Origin: Seriola aureovittata
Lineage: Eukaryota > Chordata > Actinopteri > Carangiformes > Carangidae
Reading direction: 5' to 3'
DNA: 64,000 nucleotides
Assembly: GCF_021018895.1 (NCBI RefSeq)
Contig: NC_079369.1
Location: 8,315,694 to 8,379,693 of the forward strand
Shown: positions 11,871 to 24,921 of the stretch, in pieces
Position numbering within the stretch: the first letter of the stretch is position 1
Layout of the letters: every line of letters begins with the position of its first letter
Program-made: the position numbers and the translations under genes
Notes under the pieces: model-generated
The model's database searches: none
What the model saw: only the letters and a program-made list of their open reading frames with translations
What the model was told of the DNA's origin: nothing

Positions 11871-13440
11871 TGCAGCACTTACATGGAATTAGTGACCTGT
11901 CCCGGGGGGAAAAACTGTGTCTCAAGGAACTTCCTCATGAGTCTCCACATATGTGACAACTGAGACAACAAAGAAATCATATTTGGAGCTGAATTTAGAA
12001 ACCTTATTAAATATATTTTTAAAAATCTCACTTTTGAACTCAAGCTGAGACATGCAGCGCATTAGGACTTTGTACAGTCTACTGTAAACTTCCAGAGCAC
12101 CCATACAATCATTAATGATGAAATATTACTCATCACACACGTTATGTCCATAACCATCCATTACAGATGGGTCAGAATGATCCTTCACTGGACTGCTGTG
12201 ACTCACAAAGCTCTGACTTGTTTTCCCCACACATGCATTTTAAGATGGATTTAATTACTGACTCAGTCAAAAGAAGTGTCATGCAACTACTTACAAGTAC
12301 ATCTTAATAGAATAATTTGAGAGAATCATGTATACTGCAGACTTTAATGATGCTGGGTCAACCTCAGCATTCAGACAAAGCTACTGTATCTAAGGCAGCA
12401 ACAGCACTCCTCGTTTTCATTAGGCGAGAGAAGAAATGCAGAGTCAGCAAAGATTTTAAAGTGTTTTTTTCCATCCTCACCACCATCCTGCTCTATCCGT
12501 GTTATGTGCGTCTGATAGATCAGATTAGCAGGGCACAGATGTTTAATCACTCCTGACAAGTCACATTTTTTCCATCAAACACTATCAGTCAGTTGGATCT
12601 CTGCTTGTTATCCTGTGAAGAACTGGGAGGCTGGATCTCTCAGAACTTTTTACAGCATCAGATAGACGACCCACTTATCATATTGCCACTGACAATAGAC
12701 AATGGTCACAAAGCAGGATATGCAAAGGTCCATGTCCTCAGTGGGGCTGATCTGTGGTGGTCTGGTCAGTTCCTTTAACCACGTCCGGATGTTTGTCAGC
12801 CAAGCACAGCAGACAGCTCAAAGGTATCAGGCACACCTGTGTTGGGTCTGAACCAACAGCACAGGCAGTTTTGGAAGCACTGAGAGGATAAATTGCATAG
12901 TCACTAAAATTATAAGAATTTCCTGCCTGTGAATAATATGTATGAGATAATTTCCTTATGTGAGTGTTGTAACTCTTTGCACCTCAGCATCTACAGTCCA
13001 GAGAAAGTACATTTTCATGTATCTGGAAACAGTTTTATCCAAAACAAGGAAAACAAATACCCTCCCAGCACTGAATTGCAAATTGGCAGAATGTCAGTAC
13101 ACTTAAAGGCACTAGGTCTAGGGTGAGTAGCTAAAACACAACTACTAGAGCAAGAGAGAGAAAGAGAGAGACATGGACTTAGCAGGCAGGCAAAACAATT
13201 AATAATAGGGAGCTATTACCGAGGGATTGTCAGTGCTAGGAGGGAGGTCGGGTTTCAGACCCTTTTGAAGACTTTGATGGTACAAAACAGGCCTCATTAT
13301 AGAGATATTATCTCTATTCATACACTTACAGAGCCGCTTGGATCCCTGCTGGGAAAGATTAGGTTCCTCCACTTGAGAACATCCTCCTTGGGTGCCTGGC
13401 TAGCAGAGTGGTGTTCTTAGCTCAGGGCACACCCACACAG

Positions 13441-13490
13441 CTCAACTCAACTCAACTCAACTCAACTCAACTCAACTCAACTCAACTCAA
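13441..13490. repeat. (CTCAA)n pentanucleotide array, 10 units
   Basis: Ten perfect head-to-tail copies of CTCAA are followed by a degenerating edge (CGCTTCTCTC). The perfect identity of all units implies recent expansion. Confidence 0.97.
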
Positions 13491-13674
13491 CGCTTCTCTC
13501 AGGACATGACAACCCCAGCCAAACCCAACTAAACTAAACCCAAGGACGTAGATAAAGTAAAATAGTCCACCTGCAGCAAACAGGCATCAGGCCTGTTGTG
13601 GAAGTGACACATCACACTAAACTACAGCTAGAAGATCAAAACTCCTTCTAGCCACACAAGGAACGGCAATTTCA

Positions 13675-14080
13675 GTCCGTCGGTTGGTTCACCACATTGA
13701 TCCAGACTGAAATGTCTGTGCAACTATAAATGAATTGAAATGATGTTTTGAACAGACTGTCATGTTCCCTAGAGGATGAATCGTACTGACACTTTACATC
13801 TAGTGCAACCATGACGTTGACATTTGTGATTCTGAGTAAAATGTTTCAACAATCATTGGATTGATTAAAATGAAATTTAGTCCAGACCTTCATGTTCCTC
13901 TCAGGATGAATTCTTATAACTTACTGAACCTTTTATCTGGCGCCAATACTTTGGTTTAAGACCAAATACCTGCAGAGCTAATAACCCTCCCCTTAGCTGT
14001 AGTTGGTTTAGCATTAATTGGCAAATGTTTAGTATGATAACATACTAAACTAAGATGTGTTAGCACTTAGCTGAAAACAC
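13675..14080. repeat. Teleost interspersed repeat with internal duplicated units
   Basis: The block contains two related units of about 130 bp. The first has CCAGACTGAAATGTCTGTGC and CCTAGAGGATGAATCGTACTG; the second has TAGTCCAGACCTTCATGTTC and CTCAGGATGAATTC. I recognise this pattern (a short phrase about a pest-like ATGAATC motif repeated) as a widespread percomorph repeat. Family name and edges need a repeat-library comparison. Confidence 0.5.
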
Positions 14081-15859
14081 AACTGTTCCTAAAGGTTCTC
14101 TATACCTGTTTCTGATCTAAGAAATCAGAACTGGATTCCACACTGACTTACAATTTATACATGAGTAAGACAATTGTAAACAGAGTTAGCTTAACTGGAC
14201 ATTTAGTAAATCCTCAGTATGCGTTACAACCTTGGAATCATCTAAATTACTGTAGTTTTCAACATCAAAGATGCACACTGTAAAAAACAGTGAGACATTG
14301 CACGTTAAGACTTTTAACAAAGAAATACATTATGCTTGAGTCTGTTCTGGCACTGAGCTCAGAGCCCAAACATTTGCTTCCAAGACACCACAAAGCAATC
14401 TGCTGCCACATCTGACGTTCACATGAGGCTCGAGCTTTGCTGTTGACCTCGGGGGCCACTCTGATTTTTGAGGAGTTCTACAGTACATAGAATGATTGTA
14501 TGATTTTAATTACGAGGAATTTCAGCAAAAGAAAGACAACTGAAACTTCTTTCTTCGTTCTTATACTTTTTTTCTCGCTCTCACTTTCTCTTTATTTCTG
14601 TCTTTGTTTTCTTTGTTTGCATATGTTTCATTTTTATTTCATTTTGCAGAAGAGAAATAGAATCACAGATACTCTTGAGCAGATATGGGCAGTATTTTAA
14701 CTACATCTATAATATTTTAAACATTATAATACATAACGTATATATGTGTGTACAGCACAATACAGAGAAGACTGCATTGTTTTGCATGAAATGGTAGTAT
14801 ATACAAATATATGAATATACACTGACACATGGGCCAAGAGAGCGGTAGACTATTACTAAAATATATTAAAAAAAATAAAAATTTAGTTCTAGGAGAATAC
14901 ACATTGGTATAAAATAAAATGCATATCAACACTTTCACACAACTTCTTGTATGATTTAGTTAAGAAAACGTGTTTCCTATTACAGCATCGATATAGAGAG
15001 AACAATTAATCAAATGCTGAGCCAAGCCCTGCAAACACTCAGATGTCCTGAAAAGGTTTCTTTTTACAATTAACAATAGTTATTCTTTCTTTTTCTATTC
15101 TTTGTTTCCCAGTTTGACTTTGAAGGACAGACACAAGAGGGGAGAAAAGATGAGTTTAGAAGTTTAGAAGCAGCAGATAAAGCCAGAGGAAGTTAACAGA
15201 CACGACAGCATGGTTTAATTGAGGGTGAAAGACTGTGATTTTTACGAAGAGCCCATATACATCTATGTTGAAAGCTGCTTTGATGACTGGCAGGTAGACA
15301 GGAATGGCTTGAGGTGGTTAGGGGTTGGAGCTGGGAGTTTGAAGAAAGGCTGGTCTCTTTCGCACAGATTTGTTTTGTGAGGTTAAGGTTTAAATAGGGG
15401 CTACAGCAAGTCTGTGGGGGCAGTTAACAAGCAAAAAGAGTGTGAAGTGACTGTCACCCTCTCTGAACACATACTCCTCAAACACACTTCCAGCCCTGGA
15501 CAAGTGTGGCCTCAAGGTAGCAACCATAATTGAAACGGGGACTCTTTTATAAAGGAGGTAATTGCCAACACTAAGTGGACAGCCTCACTTGAGAACCTCT
15601 GTGTCTTCTCTGGCTTTCTTTCACCTTTTCAGTCTCCTTCTTTTTTATCTCTCCTTTTATCTTTCCATGAGCATCTGCATCGAGACACATAAGGTAACTG
15701 CCATGTAAGCAGACCCCTGATTGTTGTAAGGAGTGAATGTGCAGCCGCTGTCTGTGAGCAAGTCTGCAGCTGTCCATGAAATGTGAACAAAGAATTAGAT
15801 ACAAATATCGATACCACTCATGTCTGTATGATAAATAATTATAGCTGGGCACAGGGGGA

Positions 15860-15915
15860 GCAGCTTAGCTCAGTCTGGTAGCAAAACGGTAACAAAATCT
15901 GCCTACCAGCAGCTC
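15860..15915. repeat. Short fragment of a TTAA-type fish repeat
   Basis: The phrase AGCTCAGTCTGGTAGCAAAA followed by CTGCCTACCAGCAGCTCATT resembles the central part of the foldback repeat found complete at 53004-53428. Only about 55 bp remain here. Confidence 0.4.
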
Positions 15916-16301
15916 ATTATTATTAATTATGAAGAAAATGTTATATATTGTTTAAACTGCACAAAAAGCAATGTGTAAAAAAGGCTGTCGTTCCTTTACA
16001 TTGTTGTTGAGATGCATATGAAAGCTTGAAATACAGGCTGAGCTTTAATGCCTTGTCCTAATCAGGTTCATTACAGAGCTTGTAAAAAACTGACAAGAGT
16101 GTGGGAAGTCACAAAAAAAGGTGTTCTTCATTTCCGTCCTGTTCTCCCAAATTAAATAGCAAAGATCAGAGAGGGTGTTTCATTGAAATATTAACACAGG
16201 TGATCAGAATGTCTCTCAGGCTTCATCTGGACTAGCTCCACCGACACTCCTGCAACCTGCTCTGTGTTTCCAACTGCTTGATGATTCAAACCAGCAGCCG
16301 T

Positions 16302-16310
16302 AAAAAAAAA

Positions 16311-16327
<17 letters not shown>
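16302..16327. repeat. Poly-A run
   Basis: About 26 consecutive A residues are followed by an AAAAG-type imperfect run to about 16345. It may be the tail of a retroposed fragment on the plus strand, but no body was recognised upstream. Confidence 0.85.
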
Positions 16328-16342
<15 letters not shown>

Positions 16343-16747
16343 AGGAAAGGCTCCCTTAATTTGCCCCATGTGGCCAGAGAGAAGAAAAGAGAGCGAAGGT
16401 GTCAAAAAACGGTCTCCTAGCTGGGTCACTGGACAGTAATGGAGCTGATTTGACTGAGTTACAAAATGCTTCACCATTCACATCAACAGGGAGACAGCAG
16501 AGGTCATGGGATAGGAAAGGGATGTAAGTCTTTCCAGGTGTCTGTGGCCGTGAAAAGAGGATAATAAAACCCTCAGGTGAAAAGCGAATTACTTGTTTCT
16601 CACAGAATAAACTTTTCTCAGAGAGAATAGAGAGAGGATGGTGTTTGTTGCAGGCTTTCTCATTTGTTTGAAATGGTTATGAATGAGTGCAGTGGCCCCA
16701 CCCCCCCACCCCTCTCCTTTCAACCCCCTAGATGCTGGCCCTGCCCA

Positions 16748-16757
16748 GGATAAAATG
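16748..16757 (+). promoter_or_regulatory. Candidate TATA-like element for fgf22
   Basis: GGATAAAATG sits just upstream of a GACTGACTGACTGA run and roughly 1 kb before the fgf22 start codon. It is the only TATA-like word in a suitable place. If used, transcription would start near 16780 and the 5' leader would contain the whole (CA)-rich block. This is inference from spacing alone. Confidence 0.25.
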
Positions 16758-17191
16758 CAGGACAACTCAGCCGGTGCCTCCACAGAAGAGAGGACTGACT
16801 GACTGACTGCACACAGCAGAGCGTGAGGGCATTAGCTTACTGCTTCACTGCCCCGTGCTAGCTGACACACACTCGCTGACTGCCACTCACTCTGACACAT
16901 ACAGACACACTCTCACTGCCTCTCTCTCTTTCTGTCGCAAACACACACCGGCTCTCTCCCTCCCATACTCACTTACTCACTCCCTCTCTTTCTCTCTCCC
17001 TCTCTCAGTATCACACACTCACACATACACACACACACAAACACACACATGCATAGAGTCAGTCACCAACCCTCATTCAACTCCCTCTCAGGTGCAGGCC
17101 AGCAGCTCAGACAGGCACTTTGTTCCTATCCAGCTGGAAAGAGCAGAGCATCGAGAGGTCCACACACACATACTTAAACATACACTCACAG

Positions 17192-17253
<62 letters not shown>

Positions 17254-17371
17254 TCATACACACACACACACACAGACACACAAACAAATACTCTCTCACA
17301 CACACACACACCACACACACACACACACACACATTCATACACACACACACACACAGACACACAAACAAATA

Positions 17372-17402
<31 letters not shown>

Positions 17403-17426
17403 ACAAGCACACACACACACACACAC
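17192..17426. repeat. Compound (CA)n microsatellite with an 81 bp tandem duplication
   Basis: A long CA tract starts at about 17192. Within it, a unit beginning CATTCATACACAC and containing ACAAACAAATACTCTCTCAC occurs at 17251 and again at 17332, that is, a direct duplication with a period of 81 bp. The region lies in the probable 5' leader of fgf22 and generates long artificial Thr-His frames on the plus strand and Val-Cys frames on the minus strand. Confidence 0.9.
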
Positions 17427-17791
17427 GCATCCTCATACATCCCAGGACTTTATCTGTGGACCGGGAAAGAAGAAGGAGGACGACCTGGGAGGAACTTTTA
17501 AAGGTGGATTCATAAAACTACAACACTTTATGAAAGGACCGGACAAACAACATCGAAAACAAGAATGAAGATGACGACTGGAGAAACAAGCTTGTTGCTG
17601 TAGGGAGGCCTGCTGTCAGCCCAGAGTGGAGACTGGTTATTGGTGACATCCAGAGGATCTGCTGTGAGTGCCATTTCCCTCCCTTCTCTCTTTAGGACTC
17701 CCACCCTCTTGTCATCCCTCCGCTTGGACATCTCCTGATCATCAGCATGCCTACAGCTTGCACAAGGTGCACCTTGGGAGTCTGACCCACC

Positions 17792-18164
17792 ATGTGCAGA
17801 TGGACGCCGTCCGTAGCTCATCTCTGTCCTGAACCTGCCTTTGGCACCACCACTACTGCAGCCTCCGCTGGCCGACCTCTTACTCTGCCTAGTGCAGCCT
17901 CCCTTTGCCTGGCATGCTTCACCCTGCTCCTGGTCACCGCTGGCACTGCCACAGGGGCCTGTCCTCCTGGGGTAGGGCATGAAGCCCTTCAGGTGCTTGC
18001 CAGTGGCATCAACTGTTCATGGACATTGGAAAGGCACACTCGCAGTTACAATCACCTAGAGGGCGATGTCCGACTACGCCGACTTTACTCTGCCAACAAG
18101 TTCTTCCTGTGCATTGACAAAACAGGGAAGGTGGATGGCACTCGGCGGAAAAACTACGCAGACA
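17792..18164 (+). CDS. fgf22: fgf22 exon 1: fibroblast growth factor 22, signal peptide and N-terminal half of core
   Basis: FGF22 is a secreted ligand of the FGF7/10/22 group. It acts through FGFR1b/2b with heparan sulphate and in mammals organises excitatory synapses. The exon gives 124 codons plus one base. The MCRW start resembles the MWKW/MCKW start of FGF10 relatives. No other Met precedes the hydrophobic segment (residues about 35-50, SLCLACFTLLLVTA), which looks like a signal sequence or anchor. An N-glycosylation sequon NCS lies at residues 74-76. The FGF core begins at about residue 84 (RSYNHLEGDVRLRRLYS) and runs to KNYAD at the GTAAGT donor, in phase 1. The mature N-terminus is longer than in human FGF22, nearer to FGF10. 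The fgf22 call rests on adjacency to polrmt and on the GDVR-RRL core; fgf10 or fgf7 are less likely. Confidence 0.88.
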
Positions 18165-21100
18165 GTAAGTAGCTGGCACAGCCAGAATGCATGTAACTTC
18201 TGCATTTCACATGTGTTGAGTGTCAGAGAGTAGACAGGATGCCCTGTGACGTTCTCACTTTTATTGTTATGGCTGGACTTTCTTATCTGTTCACTTTTAT
18301 AGCAGTTCATAGGGATATCCTAAGGTTATATCACTGCTGAGCCATTTGTGTTGTGTTTAGAGCATGAGGGATGCGTTGCTAGGTAAGAAGGGAATACACT
18401 AGTGTGGATTTAGGTTACTCATGGGACAGCCGGCACCGGCCACACAAGAAAGCTGACTTGAGGAAAGACATTGAGCATCAGTTGGCGATGAAAACTGGGC
18501 TTGCAAAAAAAGAAAAAGCTTCAGTTTCTCTGAGGATTAACTTGTCAAAACTGTGATGAAAGTGCATCAATTGTAAGTAGTAGATGTAAATGGAAATACA
18601 TCTGCCCAACAAATGCAAACATGGATTTGTGTGCACAGTTCACAGTTTGATTAGCTATAAGTACTGAAACTGCAGTTTTAAGTCAGATTTAAGAGGTTAT
18701 TCTGTGTACATTCTAATTGTTGTATGTCCATGCTCGTGCGCATAGATAGCAACTTCAGTCTAAAGCAGTGAGTTTGCCTCTTAAAGGCAACCTGCATTAA
18801 CATTTGGGCTTTCTGTGCTGACAGCCCTTTGCCACCACATTTTTCAGGCGATCATGGACACAGCTGTAAGTCCTTCTTTTGAAACTGCTACCAGTGTGGC
18901 TCTCTCTTGCCTCTTAGCACCTGCTCCGACAGGACAACACTTACCAGTGTGCCAACTAAGTATGCAGCAGAGCAGACCCAGATAGACCCACTTTATTCTC
19001 TTGGTAAGCCTGCAGTCTATACACAATCTGAGGTTCAGGGACACCTGAGAAGGGGTTGTTCATAGAGCAGCAGTGCCTCTTCAGTGCGTCCATCAATGGG
19101 TGTCTTTTATGCTTGACCAGGTCAGATGAGTCGACTCTGGTCATGATCTGACCTCCCTCCCCATTAGTCACTGGCTGACTGACTGAGTGGATAGCCGTAA
19201 GAGACATTTATGCCTCTGACAGTAATATTTATGTATTTGGTCGTTAATGCTTTTTTATGCAAGTGGGTGAGTCAGATTTTTCCATACAGCTACTGGGGGC
19301 AGGAGCAGCTGCTGCGTACAGCTAACAGCCCAATCAGTCTGATGCCACTGTTTCAGAGAGCTCCAAGATGTAGACCGGGTGACATTTGTTAACCTGGCAG
19401 AATTAGTCACCTGGCAGAATTTTTTTAAACCACACGCACTGGTAGGAATTCAAGCGCAGATGAATTATTACTGCTAGAATTGGTCCAGTGGGCTTATCCA
19501 AGTTGGGACATTATTCTTTCATATTAATGGTAATGTATGTCAGCTACCATAATAAAATATTACTCTCGAACTTTGCTTGAATCTGACACTTCAGAAGTCG
19601 TGCTGGAAGACTGGTAGCAACTTGGCAACAAGAGGGAGTTTAAATAGAAACAAGTGTTCAAAGGCTCTGGAAAGCAACAAAAAAGATTTTTGGTCATAAT
19701 GAAAATCATGCCTTTTCTTGCCATATTCATGTCATTCGTGCTTCAGTAGTTACAGTTGCTCTCTATGAAAAAGTGCAGTCCCCTTAAATGCAATGTCCTC
19801 ATACACTTTAGCCATCATCCTCTCATTTCCTTTGGTGGAAAGAACGATTCTTTCTGTGCTCACACAGAGCGAGGGTGTGTACCTTCACCCTGAGCACACA
19901 GTGCCAAATCAGGGGTCATGTAGGCTTTGCCTTAAATTTAATAAAAATGGACCTTGTGGTGAGTCTGTGGTTGTGCCTCACAATGGGACAGATTTGGTTT
20001 AAGGCCATTTTGAGGTCTCGCTCTATTTCTGTGCCAGGCTACCGTTACTTCCATCACATAAGGAGGTTTTCAAGCAGACTTAAAGCCTCCAGGAAATTTC
20101 TTGATACTGATATGGTGGCCATGCTATAGATTAGAGTGGTGGAACAAGCAGGAAGTTGTACATATTTAATGACGAGAGCACTGGCACAGATACTAGACCG
20201 CAACGTCTTACGCAGGAAAGAGGATGTATTTCTGTTTTAAGATTCTATCGATACTTTTTGAAAACTTTTTTCCTGTCTGATGTAAAATAGTATAATGTAA
20301 ACATGCAATCATGTGCTTGAATGATTGGAGTGCTTACAAAAACACATACACACCTACAGAGACAGATACAGACACAAAATGTTGTGGATTACTGTTTTAA
20401 ATAGCGCTGCCCCGCACAGTTTAACAAGCTGTAAATCAGCTCACAACTGTCCTCAGCCTGAATGCGGCTTCCACGAACGCTGCCCAGCAGTTTGGCCGAC
20501 CCCTCCTCTGTCCTCTGTGCTGCCCTTACACTCTTGTCGACACAGCTATATTGCCCCGACAGCTCTGCCTGCTACACCCAGGCCCCGGGCCTCACCTCCA
20601 CCCCACTCAGTTTTTCCAGCCCCAACTCACAGCTCCCTCTCAGGTGCAAAAACAGTTGGAATTAGTCAACAGGCTCTCTGCTAATTGAGGTTGGAAAATA
20701 TTGTATCAATCCCAGTGGAGCAGGGGCATGGAACAGCTGAGGGAAGAGGGAGACCGTCTGACTTAGAGCGATGGTGGGTTTAAAGGATGAGAGAGCTGGA
20801 CGGAGTTGAAGGGAGATAGAGAAAATGTAAAACATACATGGAAAATAAGTACATTTCTGTTTACCAGTCTTGCATTTCAGTTCATGAGGAATTAGCTGTT
20901 GGTATGACATGAAACAATATTGCCCAGGAGTCATTAACCAGATGTTATTAAAGGACGAATAAGAGATTAAATGCTCTTTTTTGCAGAGTGATGTAATCCA
21001 AAACTATCAGTTGCAACAGGGAGGACAGGCTGAATGTGTATCAGTTACATCTCCAAAATGAGAAAAATATCCTGTCTTATCCGAGCACACACACAGATAT

Positions 21101-24100
21101 CTACACAGATCTACACACATAAACTGGTGTTTCAGGTATCTGTTCCTGAGGTTCGTTATCAGAAATCAAGCTTGTTGTAAGCTTACTGGACTTTTACAGT
21201 AAAACATTTGCTAATCAAAGTAGAGAGATAGAAATCATAAAAGATAAATGAACCAACTATTATCTGACTACAGCCTTTGAAACCACAAGCTCTAAATATA
21301 GATCCACCTATAATTACAAACCACTTGATCAGCAAAGTTAAAAAAAAAAAAAAAAAACTTGTTGAACTAACAACAAGAAGAGAAAAAGTACAGTAGTTTG
21401 AGGGACTGAAAGGGAGGACCACGACATGTTTTCCTTTTGACCTATGGCAAAGCAGAAAATGATCGAGGGGAAAAACACAACCAAGTGTTTACAAAAGCTC
21501 CAGAGGCAGGTATGCATCATATCCTGTCCTGGGTCATCGGTCATAGCCTGTTAATTAGACCTTGCTACAGCACAACAGCTGCAGCGGGCACACCCAGAAA
21601 GCTTTTCATGATCAATTGTAACAGCAAATCATTCAACTGAGTAGTGTGGAATAGAGAGTAGAAAGAAAAAAAATGTTCCATGTAGAGTCACTAAAGTCAA
21701 ATTCAATTAATAAATGTAGGGTAATTGTAATTTTATGGGTTTAATTAGAAGCCTGTTTTCTATCTATTCCACTTTTCCTATTTTGTTTTGCTAATTCTTA
21801 GTTCTTTTTTTGGGACACCGCACTGCATATATTTTCTTTTATGTTTCATTTTTTTTAATATATAATTTTAAAGGATGGACTGTTAAATTCTGGGCGTGTG
21901 GGGCTGAAGGCATCAAACGCTTGTGCAGTCTCCAGGTAGTGACAGCCCATTCACCCTTAGGAAATAAGGTCACTTCACCACCCTACTAGAATCGCAGAAG
22001 TCACTACAGCCAGACCAGCTCCATTCTGCCTCTACAGCCGTGCAACCCTCACAGCCAGGGCGTGTTGTGTTTACCAAATTTCCCTTGGTGTGCAACATCT
22101 TGCTGTTTGATGTGAGAATTTTCCGAGTTCATGAGTGTATTTGGCTTGGACGGGACCCATGGGAAGAAAATCTTCCACCCCACTGAAATATGTTGTGGAA
22201 ATTATTCAAACTTGTTGTAGACAGGGGAAACTGTCACTCACCAAGGAGAGACTGAGTTGAATTTGAAAATGGGAAAGGACAGGACAAGTGCTGCAGACAG
22301 ATGACTACATCCACTTGAAGGGTTTGACCAGTCTGACAGCATAGTCAGACTGGCATAAATGAAAATAAGCATCTGCACATACTTTAGTAAAATTTAGACG
22401 ATATAGACAATTTGTAATTTTGTTTAAGTCATCACATTTCATTTGTGAGTTTATTGATTAATTTGTACCTTTAATCACAGATGTGGGGATGGTTCTTTAG
22501 TTCCAAACAAATCTAAATAAACCAAATGTAACTAGGGCTGGGTGGCACCAGCTGGTCATAATTTTCTTTGTAGGTAAAGTCATTCTTAAGTTCTTAGTAA
22601 CTGTGAGCTACTTTTAAATGAATGATTTACTAAATTAAGTGGCACCAATCAAACTAAATGAATGTCTTATCTTGTAAAGAAATTAGAAACCTGTAAATCA
22701 GTTGCTGGGAGACATTTGTGGGGCTGGCCAATCAAAAGTAATAAACAGTGCTGACAAGAAGTGACTATAGCATCACAAACAGTTTTAGACTTCACAATAG
22801 GTAACACTGAATTGCCAATCTTTTGTAAATGTATGTAATATTATGTTATGCATGCATGGAGAAATATGTTCTTAGTAGTTTTCATTAAGTTAAGAATTAA
22901 GTTTAGGGGGGTTAAGTTAACCTAACCTACAATATTTGGTAATTTGGCTTAACGTCAATGAACAGTCTGTAATTTGGGGTACATTGTGTAATTTTTGTGA
23001 AATGTGAAATTTACTGGCTTTATGATCAAGTGTCAGTTCAGATGTGTCGTCCAGCATATTCAGAATTACATTTTGACTCAAAACAGCTCCTATACTAGCA
23101 AGCTAATGTTAGCGTTGTCAGTAAGTTAGCTACACAACAGTACGCAACTAGTGTACGAGATATTATTATACAGTACTCTCCAGCTCTCGTCAAGTGGGGT
23201 ACTCACTTTTACAATGCACAAACAGAGGATGCTGACGATGAGTTATTTTCTATTGAGGGCAGTTTTTTTCTGTTCCATTCTGCTCTTCATCATCAGCTCG
23301 TGTGTTATCTAGGCTGCAATTTAGGGACAATGGCTTTAACATGCCAAAGCGACAGACATCACAAAATGTCTGTTCCGCTCAGTCTGCCATTTTAAAGGTA
23401 TAAGAAAGTTTATTCTGTCTTAGTCTTTTCTACATCCTCACCATGACTCACCATCAATTTTGTTAGAGCTCAGACGGGCATGTATGACTGGATCAACAGC
23501 ACCGGGGTTGGAGGAGCTAAAGAGGGAAGCACCTGGCCGAAGGAAGTGCTTTGGTGTTTTGAATCGGGAGAATACACATGTTAATGAGGCTAGGAGAAGG
23601 GCTGGGGCGTGCTCTGCACAGTATTGAGGTGGAAATTAAAGGCTAGAGGAGTGCTGGAGCGTTTCCCGTTGCTCATTAGGCATTATGTAAGGTTTCCTCT
23701 GGGTCGTCTCAACTGAGAGGGGATTCGTGGACATTTTGGATGCCAACAGGAGGGTAAAATCCCACGAATCATGCATTTATTATCCCCCCAATAAGGACTG
23801 TACACGGCCTCAGTCTGTGGGAGAAAAATGAAAATCGACCCTTTGTCAGCTGTTCCTGGTACTAAGAGGCTGAAAGCTAAATAAAAATCACTGGCACACG
23901 CATGCATGGTGAACATGCATGTTAAATCCCTCACATAAATACACACACTATCACTGTCCTGGGAACATTGCAGGACAAGAGTGTCAGTGTCACCCTAATT
24001 AGCTGGGCATCGCTGGTTTCTGCCACCAGGGTTTGATATCATGAATGGGCTCTAGAAATGTAGCAATTAGTAGCTAACAACCTTTAGCAGTCTGGCTGTG

Positions 24101-24869
24101 GCTCCTCCCTGGGATTTACTGGGTTCATCAGCAGGTTTATAGAGTCTGACTTTGGCTCCAGCTGCCAATTCCTTTATAACATCCCACAGTTCTGGACATC
24201 CTGTGGGTGTGAAGGGAACACAAAGGAGAAGACTTCACAGTGCCAGTAACCAGCTACTTGGACCCTAGAGCCATTGATAAAAGATGTTTGCACTGAGGTT
24301 CTGAAAGACCTATAAAAAGCAGAGAATGAAAATGAATACAAGGTTAAAATATAATGATTTTGAAATTCTCTGAAGAAATAGTGTTAACATAAAAAATGAT
24401 TACAGAGTGTAATACAGCAAGATTTAGGTTTGACTCTTCAAATATTGTTTGGGCCAGAAAAAATAATTATACTTACTTCTATTTTCCATCTTTTTCCCAT
24501 GAGTAGTCTATCTGTTGCCATCCAAAAGCTACTCCCTCAATGATTTATTTGCTTTATACACCATTGTAACAAGGCACAATTAATTACGATAGGGTAAAGC
24601 AATATTGAACAGGGTCACAGCCAAACTGTACGTTTTTAAAATGGGAGTGAAGAGTTTGACCTTTCGCTCAATGAGAACACATTAGTGCAGTTATTACTGT
24701 GAGTGCTTTTTTTGTAAAAGGTGTAAAATGAGTATTAATTAGATCAGTTGGGAACAGTCGGCCAGCTAGTCTTACTCATGCAGCACCACATGTTTGAAAT
24801 CATTCGCCAAAGGAAATATTCACCAAGGAGCCGCCGCCACTCACATCGCGGACCCTACACATGCACATG

Positions 24870-24871
<2 letters not shown>

Positions 24872-24919
<48 letters not shown>
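24872..24919. repeat. (AC)n microsatellite
   Basis: This is an uninterrupted AC tract of about 48 bp in fgf22 intron 1. Confidence 0.96.

Positions 24920-24921
<2 letters not shown>

Larger units (their letters stand above)
10126..16740. other. Intergenic space between the polrmt and fgf22 promoters
   Basis: This is 6.6 kb without a recognised gene, separating two divergently transcribed genes. It holds a (GT)n tract (11831), a pentanucleotide array (13441), an interspersed repeat (about 13675-14080), a fragment of another repeat (about 15860-15910) and a poly-A run (16302). A compact, GC-richer block at 11400-11640 stands out from its AT-rich surroundings (see findings). Confidence 0.7.

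Noticed and set aside
13441..13490. Regular short repeats that might suggest a CRISPR array
   Set aside because: The units are contiguous pentamers without spacers, in a vertebrate genome.
17088..17515. Long overlapping open frames on both strands
   Set aside because: They are produced by the (CA)n/(GT)n microsatellite; the residues are only Thr-His or Val-Cys repeats.
17528..17980. 150-residue minus-strand frame
   Set aside because: It is the antisense shadow of fgf22 exon 1 and its leader, with low-complexity Gly/Ser composition.
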